Positions 19,114-27,980 of a stretch of DNA of 45,604 bases are shown here, in pieces. The stretch is from ChocPot-Mid sp043804925 (lineage in GTDB: Bacteria > Bacteroidota > Ignavibacteria > Kapaibacteriales > UBA2268). The position numbers and the translations under genes were made by a program. The notes under the pieces are model-generated. The model ran no database searches. It saw nothing but the letters and a program-made list of their open reading frames with translations, and had not been told where the DNA came from. The stretch's first letter is position 1. Every line of letters starts with the position of its first letter. Location of the stretch: NCBI GenBank assembly GCA_043804925.1, contig JAZDIP010000084.1:1-45604 (forward strand), given 5' to 3'.

Positions 19114-19580
19114 AAAAAATTGGAATTTGTCTGAAAAAATTAATTTCCTACGGGAAAACACAGGATTACTAATTGCTTAGTTACCATAATTCAATTACTC
19201 ATGTGATAAAAAAAATCAGCAGAATCATTTTAATCCCAAAAATCCCTGTTCATACAAAAAAACTTTGCGAAAAAGCTTCGTGCTCTTTGCGTTAAAATAT
19301 TTCTTTTTAAAAAAATATTACTGAAACAACTTCAAAGAAATACAGAGTGAAGTCAATTGCATTATGATAAAGATGTTCTGTTTTTTTAAAACACAAAAAT
19401 TACAGAACCATCAACTTTTTATCGAAAATTTGTTTTTTAATCAATGTATTCTCCTTAATTTGCATTTTCTTTTTTAGCAAAGAAAAAATATTTGAAAACT
19501 AAGGGACATTGAACGTAAGGACTAAATAATTTACTTATGCTGAATGTCCCAAATTGATTTATAAAAAGGAGATGTTTTTT
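19114..19580. other. Intergenic region before glutamate dehydrogenase, with inverted GGGACATT/AATGTCCC sites
   Basis: 467 bp without a gene. Near 19264-19296 is a CTTTGCG...CTCTTTGCGTTAA stretch that looks like a dispersed intergenic repeat. GTTCTGT (19375-19381) and ACAGAAC (19402-19408) could form a weak hairpin. Close to the start codon are GGGACATT (19503-19510) and AATGTCCC (19543-19550), a perfect 8-bp inverted pair with starts 40 bp apart. They carry the same GTCCC core as the sites at 17821-17892, so shared regulation with the flavoprotein gene is possible. Confidence 0.5.
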
Positions 19581-20867
19581 ATGAAAGACGGTTCATTCAA
19601 TCCGTTTAAAATGGCTCAGCAACAATTTGACGCCATTGCGGAAAAATTGGGATTAGATGAAGCTACATGCGATTTATTGAGAAATCCAAACAGGGAAATT
19701 CACTTTAACATACCTGTTCGTATGGATGATGGTAGCTATAAGGTATTCAGGGGTTTTCGTTGCCAACACAGCGATGCAAGAGGACCTTGCAAGGGCGGTA
19801 TCAGGTTTCACCCACAGGAAACGATTGACACAGTAAGAGCATTGTCAATGTGGATGACATGGAAAACTGCAGTTGTGGATATTCCACTCGGCGGTGGCAA
19901 GGGTGGAGTTATTTGTGACCCCCATAACCTTTCGATGAGAGAGCAAGAAGCAATTTGCAGGGGATGGATTAGGCAGATTTATCGATTAGTAGGTCCAATT
20001 CAGGATGTTCCTGCACCCGACGTTATGACGACAGGTCAGCACATGATTTGGATGCTTGACGAATATGAGAAGATGACAGGAGCCAAAGCACCTGGATTCA
20101 TTACAGGTAAACCACTCGGAATGGGTGGTTCACTTGGTAGAACTGAAGCTACAGGTTATGGAGCAATGTACACAGTTCGTGAAGCTTTGATGGAATTGGG
20201 AATTGATATTAAGAAAACAAGTGCATCGTTTCAGGGCTTCGGAAACGTTAGTCAATTTGCAATTGATTTATATACTCAATATGGTGGTAAAACTATTGCT
20301 GTTTCAAGTTGGGATAATACAGATAAGAAATCATATACATTCCGTAAAATGGATGGTATTGATTACAAAAAATTACTTGAAATCACCAATAGATTTGGTG
20401 AAATTGATAAAGAAAAAGCAAAAGCAATTGGTTTTGAAATTCTTGATGGTAATGCATGGATTGAACAGGAAGTTGATATTTTGGTTCCTGCTGCATTAGA
20501 AAATCAGGTAAACGAAGAAACCGCACCAAAAATTAAGGATACAGTTAAGTTAATTTGCGAAGGTGCAAACGGACCGACAACTCCCGAAGCTGATGAAATC
20601 ATCAAGAAAAAGAACATTTGGATTATTCCGGACTTTTTAGCTAATGCCGGTGGAGTAACTTGTTCTTATTTCGAGCAGGTTCAGTGCAACATGAACTATT
20701 TCTGGACTAAAGAGGAAGTGCTTCAAAGATTAGACCAAAAGATGACCGATGCATATCATGCTGTTTCAGCTATGGCAAGAAATAAAAAAGTATATATGCG
20801 AGATGCCGCTTATTTGATATCTATATCAAGAGTTGCTGAAGCATGCAAAATGAGGGGATGGGTTTAA
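19581..20867 (+). CDS. gdhA: Glutamate dehydrogenase (Glu/Leu/Phe/Val family)
   Basis: 428 aa from the ATG at 19581. AAAAGGAG at 19564-19571 gives good spacing to this ATG. The ATG at 19572 and a TTG at 19554 are poorer choices. The enzyme interconverts glutamate with 2-oxoglutarate and ammonia in the cytoplasm. It shows the dimerisation-domain motifs GFRCQHSDARGPCKGGIRFHP, the substrate Lys in DIPLGGGKGG, and PAPDVMTTGQHM. The Rossmann part has SFQGFGNVSQFA, followed by ICEGANGPTTPEAD and IIPDFLANAGGV. The length matches hexameric bacterial enzymes of about 420 aa. The cofactor cannot be assigned confidently. A strong terminator follows. Inverted GTCCC-type motifs upstream suggest regulated transcription. 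Confidence 0.93.
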   Translation: MKDGSFNPFKMAQQQFDAIAEKLGLDEATCDLLRNPNREIHFNIPVRMDDGSYKVFRGFRCQHSDARGPCKGGIRFHPQETIDTVRALSMWMTWKTAVVDIPLGGGKGGVICDPHNLSMREQEAICRGWIRQIYRLVGPIQDVPAPDVMTTGQHMIWMLDEYEKMTGAKAPGFITGKPLGMGGSLGRTEATGYGAMYTVREALMELGIDIKKTSASFQGFGNVSQFAIDLYTQYGGKTIAVSSWDNTDKKSYTFRKMDGIDYKKLLEITNRFGEIDKEKAKAIGFEILDGNAWIEQEVDILVPAALENQVNEETAPKIKDTVKLICEGANGPTTPEADEIIKKKNIWIIPDFLANAGGVTCSYFEQVQCNMNYFWTKEEVLQRLDQKMTDAYHAVSAMARNKKVYMRDAAYLISISRVAEACKMRGWV

Positions 20868-20871
20868 TTCA

Positions 20872-20890
20872 ATTAACAATTAACAATTAA
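20872..20890 (+). repeat. ATTAACA heptamer repeat
   Basis: Two full ATTAACA copies plus a partial copy directly after the glutamate dehydrogenase stop codon. Same unit as at 16923-16962 and 27226-27295. Confidence 0.75.
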
Positions 20891-20893
20891 AAA

Positions 20894-20928
20894 TAAAGGG
20901 TGGAATGATTTAAAGTTCCACCTTTTTT
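20894..20928. terminator. Bidirectional rho-independent terminator
   Basis: AAAGGGTGGAA and TTCCACCTTT, with a 10-nt loop, form a GC-rich stem followed by a T run on the plus strand and preceded by A-rich sequence. It separates the convergent glutamate dehydrogenase gene and the VWA gene, whose stop codon overlaps the T run. Confidence 0.85.
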
Positions 20929-23109
20929 TTATAACATTCCGGCACGTTTCCTAATGAACCATTCAAGAGATAGAAGCAATAAAGCAATAGCTATCAGCCA
21001 TGGCAGATTCCACAATGTGAATTCCGATTTTTGAGTTATTGAATGAGGGTGAAAGTTTTTTGCTTTTGCTAAATCATCTAAGAATTTACTCGCATTTTGC
21101 GGTAGGTAAAATTTTCCTCCTGTTCTTTCGGAGAGTGTTCTCAATAATGGTATATTCATTGTCATGTTGCGGTATTCAAGTCCGAGTTCACCAATAGAAA
21201 ATCTGCCGTTGTCTGAGCCGAGTTTAGAGCCATTGACAATTGCATTACCTGAAAAGAAAAAAGCTCCTTCGGTTAATCCTTCGATTTCGCCTGTATATCT
21301 GCCGTTACCTAAGGAATTTAATATCAGTTCTTTGTTTTCTCCAGAACCTCTTATTATAACTGAAACTATTGCATTTTCAACCGGATTGAATGATTTGTCG
21401 TATATCTGTCCGATGAATTGTACTTTTTCCGAACTTGTATAAAATTTCTTTGTCGTTTTTATATTCACATATTTATTATCAATATCAACCGATAGCCACT
21501 TGGCAGTGTTTTGAATGAAGGCAGTAAACAAATCAGGCTCATTCTTATTTCCCTTTGCGTAATCGGAAGCATAGCCGAGCAATTTCCATCTATATAATCC
21601 ATATCCAAGAAAAGCAGCTGATTTTTTATTTGCAATAGAACGGGATAGAATTAATGGCTCTTTTAATGGGACATTGTTGATTTTCATTGTCGCTATAACT
21701 TCGCTTTCAGGTTTAACTCTGACAAATGTTTCTGTTTTAAAAACAGGGGGAAGTTGATTCCAATATTGCAAATCTTCTGTGTTACCGGTTACCCTAAGCA
21801 ATGGGCTGGATACGGAATTAGGATTTATATCGGGAATTACTAAAAACTCCATTGGTTTGGTGGATGTCGTAACAAAAGGTAATTCGTCTTCGATTATTCT
21901 AAGATTATTATAATTTATTTCGTTTGATGCGATAAAAAACAGGGACTTTCCTTTATCCAGTTCTCTTTTAATATTTTGCATGATTGCGGAACTTGTTGAG
22001 TTTCCGGGGAAGCCGATAAGAATGAATACTTCAGTTTCTTTAAAATCTTTTTCGGTTGGATTTGCTTCGTAGAAATCAATATTATTTTTTTGGACAAAAC
22101 TTCTAACTTCGGTGCCTTTTTCTTCGAGTAATGCATTTCTGACGAAGGATACATCAGGACTTGGAGATGAGGCGAAAATTGTGATTTTTCGTTTGTTTTT
22201 TAGCACATCAATATATTCTGTTTTCGAGTTATTCTTTATTGTTATCTCATTCGGTAAAGAATTAATCTTAGCTGTTATTTTTCTTACTCCTTCTATTTTG
22301 GGATTATATTCGAATATTGCCGTAAACTCATCTTTCTCAGGATTTATATTGAAAATCTGCTCTCCGATTTTTTGTCCGTTGTCAAAAAGTTCCAATGTAA
22401 TTTTTCCTTCTTCGAAACCTGAAGATTTCATATTGATGTTGACAGGGACTGGATTTTCAACATAAACTATATCATTTGTAAGAACTGATTGAATTGATAC
22501 ATCACGCGGTTCAACTGTATCACCTATACCAATTGTGAAGATTGGCTTACCCAAAACATCTGCCAAATAAATAGGATTCGTTCCGGTATTAAAAGCCCCA
22601 TCACTTATCAGAAGAACTGCCTGTATATTTTTCTCATCTGCTTTTCTCATGATTTCCTTTAATCCTAAAGAAATGTCAGTCATCTGTCCGTTAAAATTGA
22701 GATTTCTCTTGTCAAATTCAATAAATGGTTTTATCTCTCCATCGAATAAGTTAACATCCAATTGATTTTCCGTTAAGGATAAAAAGTCTGAAGCATCAAT
22801 TGCTTCAAAATACTTTTGCTTTCTGCTGCCTGATGCATCCGTCATAGCGGCAGAGTGAGAATTATCGAGTAAGACTGCGAGTACGGGAGATTCTTCTTTT
22901 CCCGAAACCAATGAGATAAGAGGTTCAAACAAAAGAAATAAAAGAAGTCCCATTCCGGTGCTTCTCAAAGAAATCAAAATCATTTTTTTTCTTTGGGAAA
23001 TTGGAGGTATTGTGTACCTGTAGTTATAAATTGCAAAGCCAATGCTCAACAGCATCAACAATATAAATAACCACCAAGACCCATTAATTCCAAATGTATA
23101 TGAATTCAT
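20929..23109 (-). CDS. VWA-domain membrane protein, BatA-like
   Basis: 726 aa. Two N-terminal membrane segments (about residues 12-30 and 44-66) are followed by a von Willebrand A domain. Its MIDAS motif is D82-N-S84-H-S86, with a Thr in TDISLGL and the Asp in LLISDGAFNTG. A long Ig-like and Rossmann-like extracytoplasmic part follows (KRKITIFASSPSPDVSFVRNALLEE resembles the glutamine-amidotransferase-like segment of this family). A C-terminal membrane segment (WNLPWLIAIALLLLSLEWF) precedes a short basic tail. Such proteins are common in Bacteroidota near Bat or MoxR genes and are thought to be assembly or scaffold factors in the periplasm; the function is not established. It is last in a minus-strand block that starts with batB, but 77- and 58-bp gaps make a single operon uncertain. 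Confidence 0.8.
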   Translation of the reverse strand: MNSYTFGINGSWWLFILLMLLSIGFAIYNYRYTIPPISQRKKMILISLRSTGMGLLLFLLFEPLISLVSGKEESPVLAVLLDNSHSAAMTDASGSRKQKYFEAIDASDFLSLTENQLDVNLFDGEIKPFIEFDKRNLNFNGQMTDISLGLKEIMRKADEKNIQAVLLISDGAFNTGTNPIYLADVLGKPIFTIGIGDTVEPRDVSIQSVLTNDIVYVENPVPVNINMKSSGFEEGKITLELFDNGQKIGEQIFNINPEKDEFTAIFEYNPKIEGVRKITAKINSLPNEITIKNNSKTEYIDVLKNKRKITIFASSPSPDVSFVRNALLEEKGTEVRSFVQKNNIDFYEANPTEKDFKETEVFILIGFPGNSTSSAIMQNIKRELDKGKSLFFIASNEINYNNLRIIEDELPFVTTSTKPMEFLVIPDINPNSVSSPLLRVTGNTEDLQYWNQLPPVFKTETFVRVKPESEVIATMKINNVPLKEPLILSRSIANKKSAAFLGYGLYRWKLLGYASDYAKGNKNEPDLFTAFIQNTAKWLSVDIDNKYVNIKTTKKFYTSSEKVQFIGQIYDKSFNPVENAIVSVIIRGSGENKELILNSLGNGRYTGEIEGLTEGAFFFSGNAIVNGSKLGSDNGRFSIGELGLEYRNMTMNIPLLRTLSERTGGKFYLPQNASKFLDDLAKAKNFHPHSITQKSEFTLWNLPWLIAIALLLLSLEWFIRKRAGML

Positions 23110-23186
23110 CTATTTCTTTTTCACTATAATAAATCTGTATTTTTCTTTTATCTATTTTCTGTCAACTATCAACAATTAACTGCCAA

Positions 23187-23897
23187 CTATTTTAACGGTA
23201 CTTCAATAACCAAGACTTCAGACTTGGATTGAGATTGTATTGTTATCGAAGAAGTATCGTATATACCTATTGCATCGCGTCGCTGTAGCATATCATCGTT
23301 AATGTTTATTTCTCCTTCGATTACAAAAATAAATAAACCATTATTGACATCATTGATACTATATTCAATCTTAATATCTTTGTTAATCTCTGCTATCGAA
23401 AAATATGCATTCTGATTAATAAACATTGTTTCTTCTGATTTTTTCGGAGACACCAAAGTCATAAACCTGTTTTTCTTTTCTGATGAATTGAAAGATTTCT
23501 GTTCGTACCTTGGTTTAATATCAAATTTAGATGGTTTAATCCAAATTTGCAAAAGGGAGCATAACTCCGTTTCTGATGGATTAAACTCTGAATGCAGGAT
23601 TCCAGTGCCGGCAGACATTGCCTGAATTTCATTTTCCTGAATTATCCCTTCGTTGCCCATTGAATCGCGATGCTTCAAAGAACCTTTGAGGATGATAGTA
23701 ACTATTTCCATATTGTCATGGGGATGCATACCGAATCCCTTACCCGGAGCGATAGTATCGTCATTCAGGACTCTTAACAACCCGAATCCCATTTTATTTG
23801 GGTCGAACCATTGGGCAAAACTAAAAGAATGGTAAGTATCCAGCCACCCATGATTGAAATGTCCTCTTTCTTTTGCTCTATATATTATTTGATTCAT
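23187..23897 (-). CDS. Pirin-family bicupin protein
   Basis: 236 aa, normal for the YhhW-type pirins. It shows the conserved start RAKERGHFNHGWLDTYHSFSFAQWFDP, then LRVLNDDTIAPGKGFGMHPHDNMEIVTIILKGSLKHRDSMGN. The latter contains the metal-binding His residues (MHPHDNME and KHRDS). AMSAGTGILHSEFNPS and LLQIWIKP follow. Cytoplasmic. Some homologues oxidise quercetin, others act as redox-responsive cofactors; the substrate here is unknown. It lies between a small lipoprotein gene and the VWA gene on the same strand. A degenerate copy of the AACAATTAAC motif lies between this gene and the VWA gene near 23165-23185. Confidence 0.9.
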   Translation of the reverse strand: MNQIIYRAKERGHFNHGWLDTYHSFSFAQWFDPNKMGFGLLRVLNDDTIAPGKGFGMHPHDNMEIVTIILKGSLKHRDSMGNEGIIQENEIQAMSAGTGILHSEFNPSETELCSLLQIWIKPSKFDIKPRYEQKSFNSSEKKNRFMTLVSPKKSEETMFINQNAYFSIAEINKDIKIEYSINDVNNGLFIFVIEGEININDDMLQRRDAIGIYDTSSITIQSQSKSEVLVIEVPLK

Positions 23898-23955
23898 GTT
23901 ATTTCGTTTAATATTTAAAAATCATCCATCTCCAAATCCGGATAGATTATAATAT

Positions 23956-24510
23956 TCATTTATTCTTCTTAAAATAAATCACACCCTGATTAACGGACAA
24001 TTTTCTGTTTTCGTCAGTTGTTGTACAAGACAATTCAAAAGTAGCTGATATATCGTTATCATTAAATTCGGAAATGGTAATACTTCCGATAATATTATAT
24101 TGGAAATATTCCGGAGGAATCGAATATATTGTTATGGAAGCATTTGCTTTATCGCTTGCGAAATCATAAGTTTTATTATTATCCGAATAATCATTAAAAG
24201 TCAATCTGATTTCCAAATAAGCTGTATCTATATACATCTTGGCGACTATTTCCCGCAATTTATATTCATTATAATTATAACTATGGTATTCAAAGCTTTC
24301 CGAATCGAATTTACAATTATAACAACCGCTAATATTAGCTACCATAGCAGATATTTCATTTTGGTCATCATCACCGGTGCAATGGGGGCAAACCGGTTTT
24401 TCACTATTACAGCCAAAGAAAATTAGTGAAAAGTAAATAATGAACAATGAAAATCTAAGGATAAAAAAATCCTTCGACAAGCTCAGAATGCCTAAATTTT
24501 TTAATTTCAT
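23956..24510 (-). CDS. Small lipoprotein-like protein with two CxxC motifs
   Basis: 184 aa, no recognisable family. The N-terminus has a hydrophobic stretch ending in LIFFGCNSEKP, a plausible though weak lipobox. The mature part begins with CPHC and CYNC, two CxxC pairs that could bind metal or form disulphides, and then looks beta-rich. The start ATG overlaps the batE stop (ATGA, 24507-24510), which suggests translational coupling and a periplasmic role linked to the Bat cluster. Residues 5-14 (NLGILSLSKD) are encoded by a dispersed repeat (24471-24490). The next residues are encoded by TTCATTGTTCATTATTTA-like repetitive DNA, so the signal sequence may have been built from repeat DNA, or the true start may differ. 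Confidence 0.6.
   Translation of the reverse strand: MKLKNLGILSLSKDFFILRFSLFIIYFSLIFFGCNSEKPVCPHCTGDDDQNEISAMVANISGCYNCKFDSESFEYHSYNYNEYKLREIVAKMYIDTAYLEIRLTFNDYSDNNKTYDFASDKANASITIYSIPPEYFQYNIIGSITISEFNDNDISATFELSCTTTDENRKLSVNQGVIYFKKNK
24471..24490 (-). repeat. Dispersed repeat CATTCTGAGCTTGTCGAAGG
   Basis: The 20-bp sequence (plus strand CCTTCGACAAGCTCAGAATG) is a familiar over-represented sequence in many bacterial genomes, often translated as LSLSKD. Here it overlaps the 5' end of the lipoprotein gene. Only one copy is present in the window. Confidence 0.55.
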
Positions 24511-25268
24511 ATTATTTCTATGGTTTTATTTGGTAACCACCCGATATTGCCATCGGATATTTTAATTTTTTTCCAATTTCCTACTTCATCGAGAATTTTT
24601 ACTTTAGTCCCTTCATGAAGAATAAATAAATCTGTACTTTCTTTATCAGGTGAACTTTTGATATAAACACTTGGCGAAAAAATAATTGCTTCATCCAACG
24701 ATTGCTCCATTCTGCTTTGTTCAATTGCAAATATTATGCAAAATACAGCTATAATCAAGGATGCCGCAGATGCAAAAAAGGACATTTTTCTTACTGCTAT
24801 ATTCCATATAAGATAGTATCCGGCTAAGAAAATAAATGTCAGCCATATAAATATAATAATAAAATATGACCATGTAGTTGAGGAATACATTTCACTTAAA
24901 TAATCATACCATTCGATAAAAAATAATTTTGGTACAGTATTGATTTTATCAACTATTTTCAAATTAGCAACTTTCAGGTTGAAATCCAAATCTTCATCAT
25001 CGGGAGCTAATCTTTTAGCTCTTTCATAAAAGAGGATAGCATCAGGAATTTTATTGAGTTTGAAATAAGTATTTCCAATATTGTAATTTAGTTCAAGCGA
25101 TGAGTAACCCTGCCGGATTAATTCTTGATATATATCCAATGCTTCCTGATATTCGCCTTTTGAATACAGAACATTCGCCCTATCTAACTTAGATTCAGGG
25201 CTTTTTGCATTCAATAATGTTCCGGTCATGAAAAACAGAACTATCAAAAACAAGAATCTATTTGTCAT
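24507..25268 (-). CDS. batE: BatE-like TPR and SH3 protein
   Basis: 253 aa. The signal peptide is MTNRFLFLIVLFFMTGTLLNA. TPR repeats lie at about residues 25-110 (ANVLYSKGEYQEALDIYQELI, LNYNIGNTYFKLNKIPDAILFYERA). Two membrane segments follow (about 130-155 and 165-185). The C-terminal bacterial SH3 domain is SPSVYIKSSPDKESTDLFILHEGTKVKILDEVGNWKKIKI...GWLPNK. This order of domains is that of BatE, part of the Bacteroidota/Leptospira Bat set linked to aerotolerance or envelope stress, with unknown biochemical role. It overlaps batD by 4 bp (ATGA), and the lipoprotein gene overlaps its own end the same way. Probably part of the batBCDE transcript. Confidence 0.88.
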   Translation of the reverse strand: MTNRFLFLIVLFFMTGTLLNAKSPESKLDRANVLYSKGEYQEALDIYQELIRQGYSSLELNYNIGNTYFKLNKIPDAILFYERAKRLAPDDEDLDFNLKVANLKIVDKINTVPKLFFIEWYDYLSEMYSSTTWSYFIIIFIWLTFIFLAGYYLIWNIAVRKMSFFASAASLIIAVFCIIFAIEQSRMEQSLDEAIIFSPSVYIKSSPDKESTDLFILHEGTKVKILDEVGNWKKIKISDGNIGWLPNKTIEII

Positions 25269-27112
25269 TTTAAAATCCCCTCCAATTTTGTAATAACTCT
25301 TACAGCATCACTGTAAGTTTTATCCATGCCGTAATCATCTGTAGCGGGTGCAAACCTTTCAAATTCACTGTGGTCAACCGTATTTAGGTATTCGCTAATT
25401 ACTTCAATAGGAATATTTTTCTTTTCCAAAGCTTTTGAAGCAGTATCTTTTGTTAATTCCGAAACAGGAATGCTTAGCTTGTCGCTGACATAATACCATA
25501 ATGCTTTTTCAATTTCTTCGTAAAATTTATTTTTATCTTTTGCTGTTAAATATTTCTTGGCAGCTGTTAGTCGTTTTCTTGCAACCTTGGTTGCTCTCCT
25601 GTTTTTCATGAGTTTTTCGTTACTTACAAGTTCATATCTTCTTTTCTTGTAAAATATCAGAAAGAAAAATAAAAACAATGGCAAAAATGAAAATAATATA
25701 AATCCAGTTGAACCAAATAGCCGTTCTCCATTATTAGAAAGATTTTTTTCGGATTTAATAAATCTTATATCCTTTCCTAAAAATTTGATGTCTTCTTTTT
25801 GAATACCGGAAATGACTGCTGTTTCGTTACCGTCACCTTTGGAAACACTAATTGTAAATTCATTAGAAGACAAACTGACATAAGTTTTCTTATCCAAATC
25901 GAAAAAAGAAAAATGGACAGGGTCAATTTTATATTCGCCTTCGTGTTTTGGTATCATTAGATATTCAAACACCTTATGTCCGGATATTCCATTAGCTGAA
26001 ACGATTACATTATCTGCTATTTTAGGGTCATATACTTCAAAATCCGGAGGGAAATTCATTTCCATGGGTTCGATTAACTTTAAATTGCCGCTTCCGCCGA
26101 TTTTTATTTTCAATGAAATTGGTTCGCCGGCTTTTGTTTTTGGTTTGTCAATCCATGCATCTAAAGTAATTTTACCTACTCCTCCATTGAAATCTTCCGG
26201 TTGTGGTTTAGGCAAGGGTTTTACATTTATAAACTCCCTTGATGAACTTGCAACATAAGGAAAATCGCGGTATCCCCCACCCGAAAAAAAAGGGTCATCA
26301 AAAAAATCATCGAAAACACTATGCCTTCTTCTTTGTTGCTGTCCCTGAACACGAAGTCTGGCGATACAATCGAATAGGTATGGCTCTATTTCCAGTTTAC
26401 CCGATTGCTGAGGCAACAGGATGACTTTTTTTATGACCGCTGAACGGAAAGTTTTACCTTTATAAGACTCATTTTGCCACTGAACATTTCCCAAATCAAT
26501 TTGTTGAGTCCAAAATCCGTTAAATGCCGGTTCTTTATTAGGTGTCAGGTTTTGAACGTTAAGTTCAGGATGAACATAAATTTTATAAGTAGCTATTATT
26601 TGTTCGCCAACATATACATTGCTTTTATTTACTGATAAAGTAACAAAAAGGTTCTCTGCTATAACATCTTTTGCTTGTTGACTCAACGACTTTTCTTCTT
26701 GTTTGACCTGCTCTCTTTGTTGTTTTTCTGCCTGACTTGGTTCCAAAACATTAATAGTAAGTGAATTAGACTGGATTGGATTTCCATTGACCGTTATTGT
26801 TGCTGGTCCAACTGTATATGTCCCAATTTTATTTGATTGTAAAACATAAGAATATGAGACCTGTTGTGACATAGCACCATTTATAATTTGAGTGCTTTGA
26901 GACATACTTGGTCCCATCAAAACAGTGAAATCTTTAAAATTTGGAGGTGTTAATCTTGTACCTTGTGCATTGTACAATGTATAAGTAACCTGAAATCGTT
27001 CTCCTTCGCTCACTGCTGTTTTTGTCGCTGTTGCAACAAATTTAACATCCTGTGCCATCAGGAATGATGCACTTAAATTCAGTACTACTAAAATTAAAAG
27101 CCACTTTTTCAT
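25265..27112 (-). CDS. batD: BatD-like membrane protein
   Basis: 615 aa from the ATG at 27112-27110, with AGGA 5 bp upstream; a TTG 57 bp further upstream gives a longer but unlikely product. The signal peptide is MKKWLLILVVLNLSASFLMAQ. A large periplasmic part of repeated Ig-like domains follows (FVATATKTAVSEGERFQVTYTLYN; LFVTLSVNKSNVYVGEQIIATYKIYV; ITLDAWIDKPKTKAGEPISLKIKIGGSGNLKLI). One membrane segment (GSTGFILFSFLPLFLFFFLIFYKKRR) and a basic cytoplasmic tail of about 130 residues complete it. It matches the BatD oxygen-tolerance family in length and order. It overlaps batE by 4 bp and is separated from batC by 187 bp holding a 10-copy heptamer repeat. Confidence 0.9.
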   Translation of the reverse strand: MKKWLLILVVLNLSASFLMAQDVKFVATATKTAVSEGERFQVTYTLYNAQGTRLTPPNFKDFTVLMGPSMSQSTQIINGAMSQQVSYSYVLQSNKIGTYTVGPATITVNGNPIQSNSLTINVLEPSQAEKQQREQVKQEEKSLSQQAKDVIAENLFVTLSVNKSNVYVGEQIIATYKIYVHPELNVQNLTPNKEPAFNGFWTQQIDLGNVQWQNESYKGKTFRSAVIKKVILLPQQSGKLEIEPYLFDCIARLRVQGQQQRRRHSVFDDFFDDPFFSGGGYRDFPYVASSSREFINVKPLPKPQPEDFNGGVGKITLDAWIDKPKTKAGEPISLKIKIGGSGNLKLIEPMEMNFPPDFEVYDPKIADNVIVSANGISGHKVFEYLMIPKHEGEYKIDPVHFSFFDLDKKTYVSLSSNEFTISVSKGDGNETAVISGIQKEDIKFLGKDIRFIKSEKNLSNNGERLFGSTGFILFSFLPLFLFFFLIFYKKRRYELVSNEKLMKNRRATKVARKRLTAAKKYLTAKDKNKFYEEIEKALWYYVSDKLSIPVSELTKDTASKALEKKNIPIEVISEYLNTVDHSEFERFAPATDDYGMDKTYSDAVRVITKLEGILK

Positions 27113-27225
27113 AATCCTAAAATCATATTTTTTTAAATTCAAAAAATTCAATTTAAAATTTAAAATCAATTTTCAAAATCAAATTTAACATATACAAATG
27201 TTCAATTCCTAAGGGATTGAAAAAC

Positions 27226-27295
27226 ATTAACAATTAACAATTAAGAATTAAGAATTAACAATTAACAATTAAGAATTAACAATTAACAATTAACA
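27226..27295 (-). repeat. Ten-copy ATTAACA/ATTAAGA heptamer array between batC and batD
   Basis: Exactly 70 bp of perfect 7-bp periodicity. In plus-strand order the units are ATTAACA x2, ATTAAGA x2, ATTAACA x2, ATTAAGA x1, ATTAACA x3. It starts 4 bp after the batC stop codon and lies 113 bp before the batD start, inside the presumed operon. Confidence 0.95.
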
Positions 27296-27299
27296 AGAA

Positions 27300-27980
27300 C
27301 TACCATTCCTTTTCAACTTTTCCTTTAACACCAACAGCTTTCTTTTTGCGTTTATCCTGTAACTTTTTTTCTTCCTGATTCAATGCCTGCAACATTCTCT
27401 CAGCATCCTTAGGAGAAATTTTCTGTTCTTGGTTTTGTTGTTGTTGCTGTTTTTTATCTTTATTATCATTATTTTGATTTTGCTGCTGTTGTTGTTGCTG
27501 CTGTTGTTTGTCCTGATTTTGCTGATTTTTATTTTGTTGATTTTGTTGCTGTTGTTGTTTTTGCAGCATCATTTTTGCATATTCAAGATTGTATTTCGTG
27601 TCAACATCCTTGGGATTCAATTTCAGGGATTTTTTGTAAGCATCAATACACTCTTCATATTTTTGAGATTTCAATAAGGAATTACCTAAATTATGATAAG
27701 CTTTGGAAATAGTTTGTTCATCATGTTTTCCATTAGCTATGGATGAAAATTCCTGTGAAGCTTTGTCATATTGTTCCTGTTTGTAAAGAGCATCACCAAG
27801 GTTAAAAACTGCCTTATGTGATTTATTTTCAAGTTCCAATGATTTGCGATAGTTTATTTCCGCTTCATTGAATTTTTTCTTGTTGTATTCTTTATTTCCC
27901 TTGCGTATAAATTCCTTAGCATCCTGTGAATATAGCTGGCCAAATGAAAATAATGCAAGGATGATTATTATTGCTTTCAT
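27300..27980 (-). CDS. batC: BatC-like TPR protein with Gln/Asn-rich tract
   Basis: 226 aa. The signal peptide is MKAIIIILALFSFGQLYSQ. TPR units lie at about residues 22-130 (EFIRKGNKEYNKKKFNEAEINYRKSLEL, AVFNLGDALYKQEQYDKASQEF, AYHNLGNSLLKSQKYEECIDAYKKSLKLNPKD). A low-complexity Gln/Asn/Lys tract spans about 140-190, and the C-terminus is Lys-rich. The tract is made largely of CAA codons, with TTG/TTT-rich sequence on the plus strand. This matches BatC, a periplasmic TPR protein of the Bat cluster. Its ATG overlaps the batB stop by 4 bp. The Gln codon repeats could vary in length between strains. Confidence 0.88.
   Translation of the reverse strand: MKAIIIILALFSFGQLYSQDAKEFIRKGNKEYNKKKFNEAEINYRKSLELENKSHKAVFNLGDALYKQEQYDKASQEFSSIANGKHDEQTISKAYHNLGNSLLKSQKYEECIDAYKKSLKLNPKDVDTKYNLEYAKMMLQKQQQQQNQQNKNQQNQDKQQQQQQQQQNQNNDNKDKKQQQQQNQEQKISPKDAERMLQALNQEEKKLQDKRKKKAVGVKGKVEKEW

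Noticed and set aside
19264..19296. CTTTGCG/CTCTTTGCGTTAA stretch considered as a mobile element end
   Set aside because: Only one copy, no inverted termini or transposase nearby; at most a dispersed short repeat.
27113..27169. Longer batD start at the TTG at 27169
   Set aside because: The extra residues precede a complete signal peptide that starts at 27112 with a good AGGA.
27429..27677. Plus-strand frame encoding a Leu/Ile-rich 82-aa protein
   Set aside because: It is the antisense of the Gln codon tract of batC; no start signals.
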